In this document: piece by piece, positions 32,693 through 33,219 of the stretch | How the letters are laid out: each line of letters starts with the position of its first letter | Position numbering within the stretch: the first letter of the stretch is position 1 | Assembly (NCBI GenBank): GCA_964472395.1 | Contig: CAYYMM010000043.1 | Span: 1-33,219 of the forward strand | DNA: 33,219 bases | Reading direction: 5' to 3' | Source: CALFER01 sp964472395 | GTDB lineage: Bacteria > CSSED10-310 > CALFER01 | Notes under the pieces: generated by a model | What the model was told of the DNA's origin: nothing | The model's input: the letters and a program-made list of their open reading frames with translations, nothing else | Databases searched by the model: none | Translations under genes and position numbers: made by a program

Positions 32693-33219
32693 ATGCAGAA
32701 ACATTGTTCGATCATGGTCGGGTTGCTTCTTGGCCTTCTCACATTGATCTTCCCTCTGCGCTCGAGCACCAAAGAACCCCCTGAAATCAAATACTCGATC
32801 CCGGATAATTCGCAGTCTCTTCAGAACGACTATCTGGCTCGATTCAAGTCGTTCCTCGATGCGAATACAGCAGTTCGATCATCAGGAAAAAACACCTCGA
32901 CAACATCTCTTTCGGCTTCACACCAGGAACTTCTCGCGACATGTATCAAAGCGGAAGTCTGCCGCGCGGCCGTCCCGGATCTTCATGCGCGTCTGAGGGA
33001 TGCCCTGCCCGCCGCTGCAAATCCGGAAACGGATCTTCTGCTTGCCGGGTTTATCGGAAGCATGCAGGAACTGATCGGCGATTTTGCCGCCGCCGAAGAT
33101 ACGCTGACACGAGTATTCAAACATCCCGGTGCCGCCGACAGACTCTCACACACCATCCAGTCTCTCTTCCAGATGCATCTCGCACGCGCCTGTTTCTATC
33201 AGGGGCGCGCCAAACAGGC
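32693..33219 (+). CDS. Exported helical protein, 3'-truncated by the window edge
   Basis: The ATG at 32693 follows a strong AAGGAGAG ribosome site (32680-32687), and the frame stays open to the window end, giving 175 residues. The signal peptide is clear (a CSIMVGLLLGLLTLIFPL core to about residue 25). The mature part begins with a polar Ser/Thr-rich region, then becomes helical with Ala/Leu pairs such as LLLAGFIGSMQELIGDFAAA and FQMHLARACFYQGRAKQA. The last helices look like the start of TPR-type repeats, so this may be an exported TPR protein. There is no catalytic motif in the visible part. Its promoter and leader hairpin are listed separately, and it diverges from the C25 peptidase operon. 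Confidence 0.8.
   Translation, partial: MQKHCSIMVGLLLGLLTLIFPLRSSTKEPPEIKYSIPDNSQSLQNDYLARFKSFLDANTAVRSSGKNTSTTSLSASHQELLATCIKAEVCRAAVPDLHARLRDALPAAANPETDLLLAGFIGSMQELIGDFAAAEDTLTRVFKHPGAADRLSHTIQSLFQMHLARACFYQGRAKQ

Overview
The window looks like chromosomal DNA from an uncultivated Gram-negative-type (two-membrane) bacterium. The evidence is a GT9 heptosyltransferase-like enzyme, TonB C-terminal-type domains, PilT motor ATPases, and very large secreted proteins with Thr/Pro linkers. Base composition is moderately GC-rich by eye, the tetramer GATC is strikingly common, and genes are tightly packed. I cannot place the organism firmly. The mix of Thr-Pro linkers, giant secreted multidomain proteins and large multi-domain sensors resembles several poorly sampled candidate phyla, but that is inference only. 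I found no tRNA, rRNA, CRISPR array, insertion sequence, attachment site or origin. No gene-free stretch exceeds about 225 bases.

Layout. (1) 1-3435, plus strand: the truncated end of an unknown gene, a membrane-anchored unknown protein, a TPR protein and a DUF2142-type polytopic membrane protein, all joined by ATGA start/stop overlaps. This is probably part of a surface-polysaccharide or glycolipid locus. (2) 3558-11703, plus strand: two tandem PilT-type ATPases, a PurM-PurN fusion, a GT-C-type membrane glycosyltransferase, a rhomboid protease and arginyl-tRNA synthetase. (3) 11717-12850, minus strand: a GT9 glycosyltransferase with a near-consensus promoter. (4) 13027-14761, plus strand: two related secreted proteins carrying TonB C-terminal-like domains. 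(5) 14758-15603, minus strand: a NAGPA-type phosphodiester glycosidase. (6) 15677-25061, plus strand: a 1544-residue secreted protein followed, with a 29-base overlap, by a 1592-residue pseudokinase/ATPase/TPR/GAF/HD-GYP signalling protein. (7) 25066-32468, minus strand: a 1999-residue gingipain-like C25 peptidase, then a VOC protein, a rhodanese and a MauE/DoxX-like membrane protein. (8) 32693 to the window end, plus strand: the start of an exported protein.

The most interesting material is in regions 6 and 7. The two giant secreted proteins have unrelated bodies but end in a related domain of about 115 residues, which may be a lineage-specific sorting or anchoring signal. One of them is a C25-type cysteine peptidase, a family that includes gingipains and the type IX secretion sortase PorU. 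The other is apparently co-translated with a huge soluble protein whose kinase-like domain has lost its catalytic residues but whose HD-GYP phosphodiesterase motifs are intact. This suggests a cyclic-di-GMP-linked circuit tied to surface-protein production. The link is inferred from gene overlap and domain content only.
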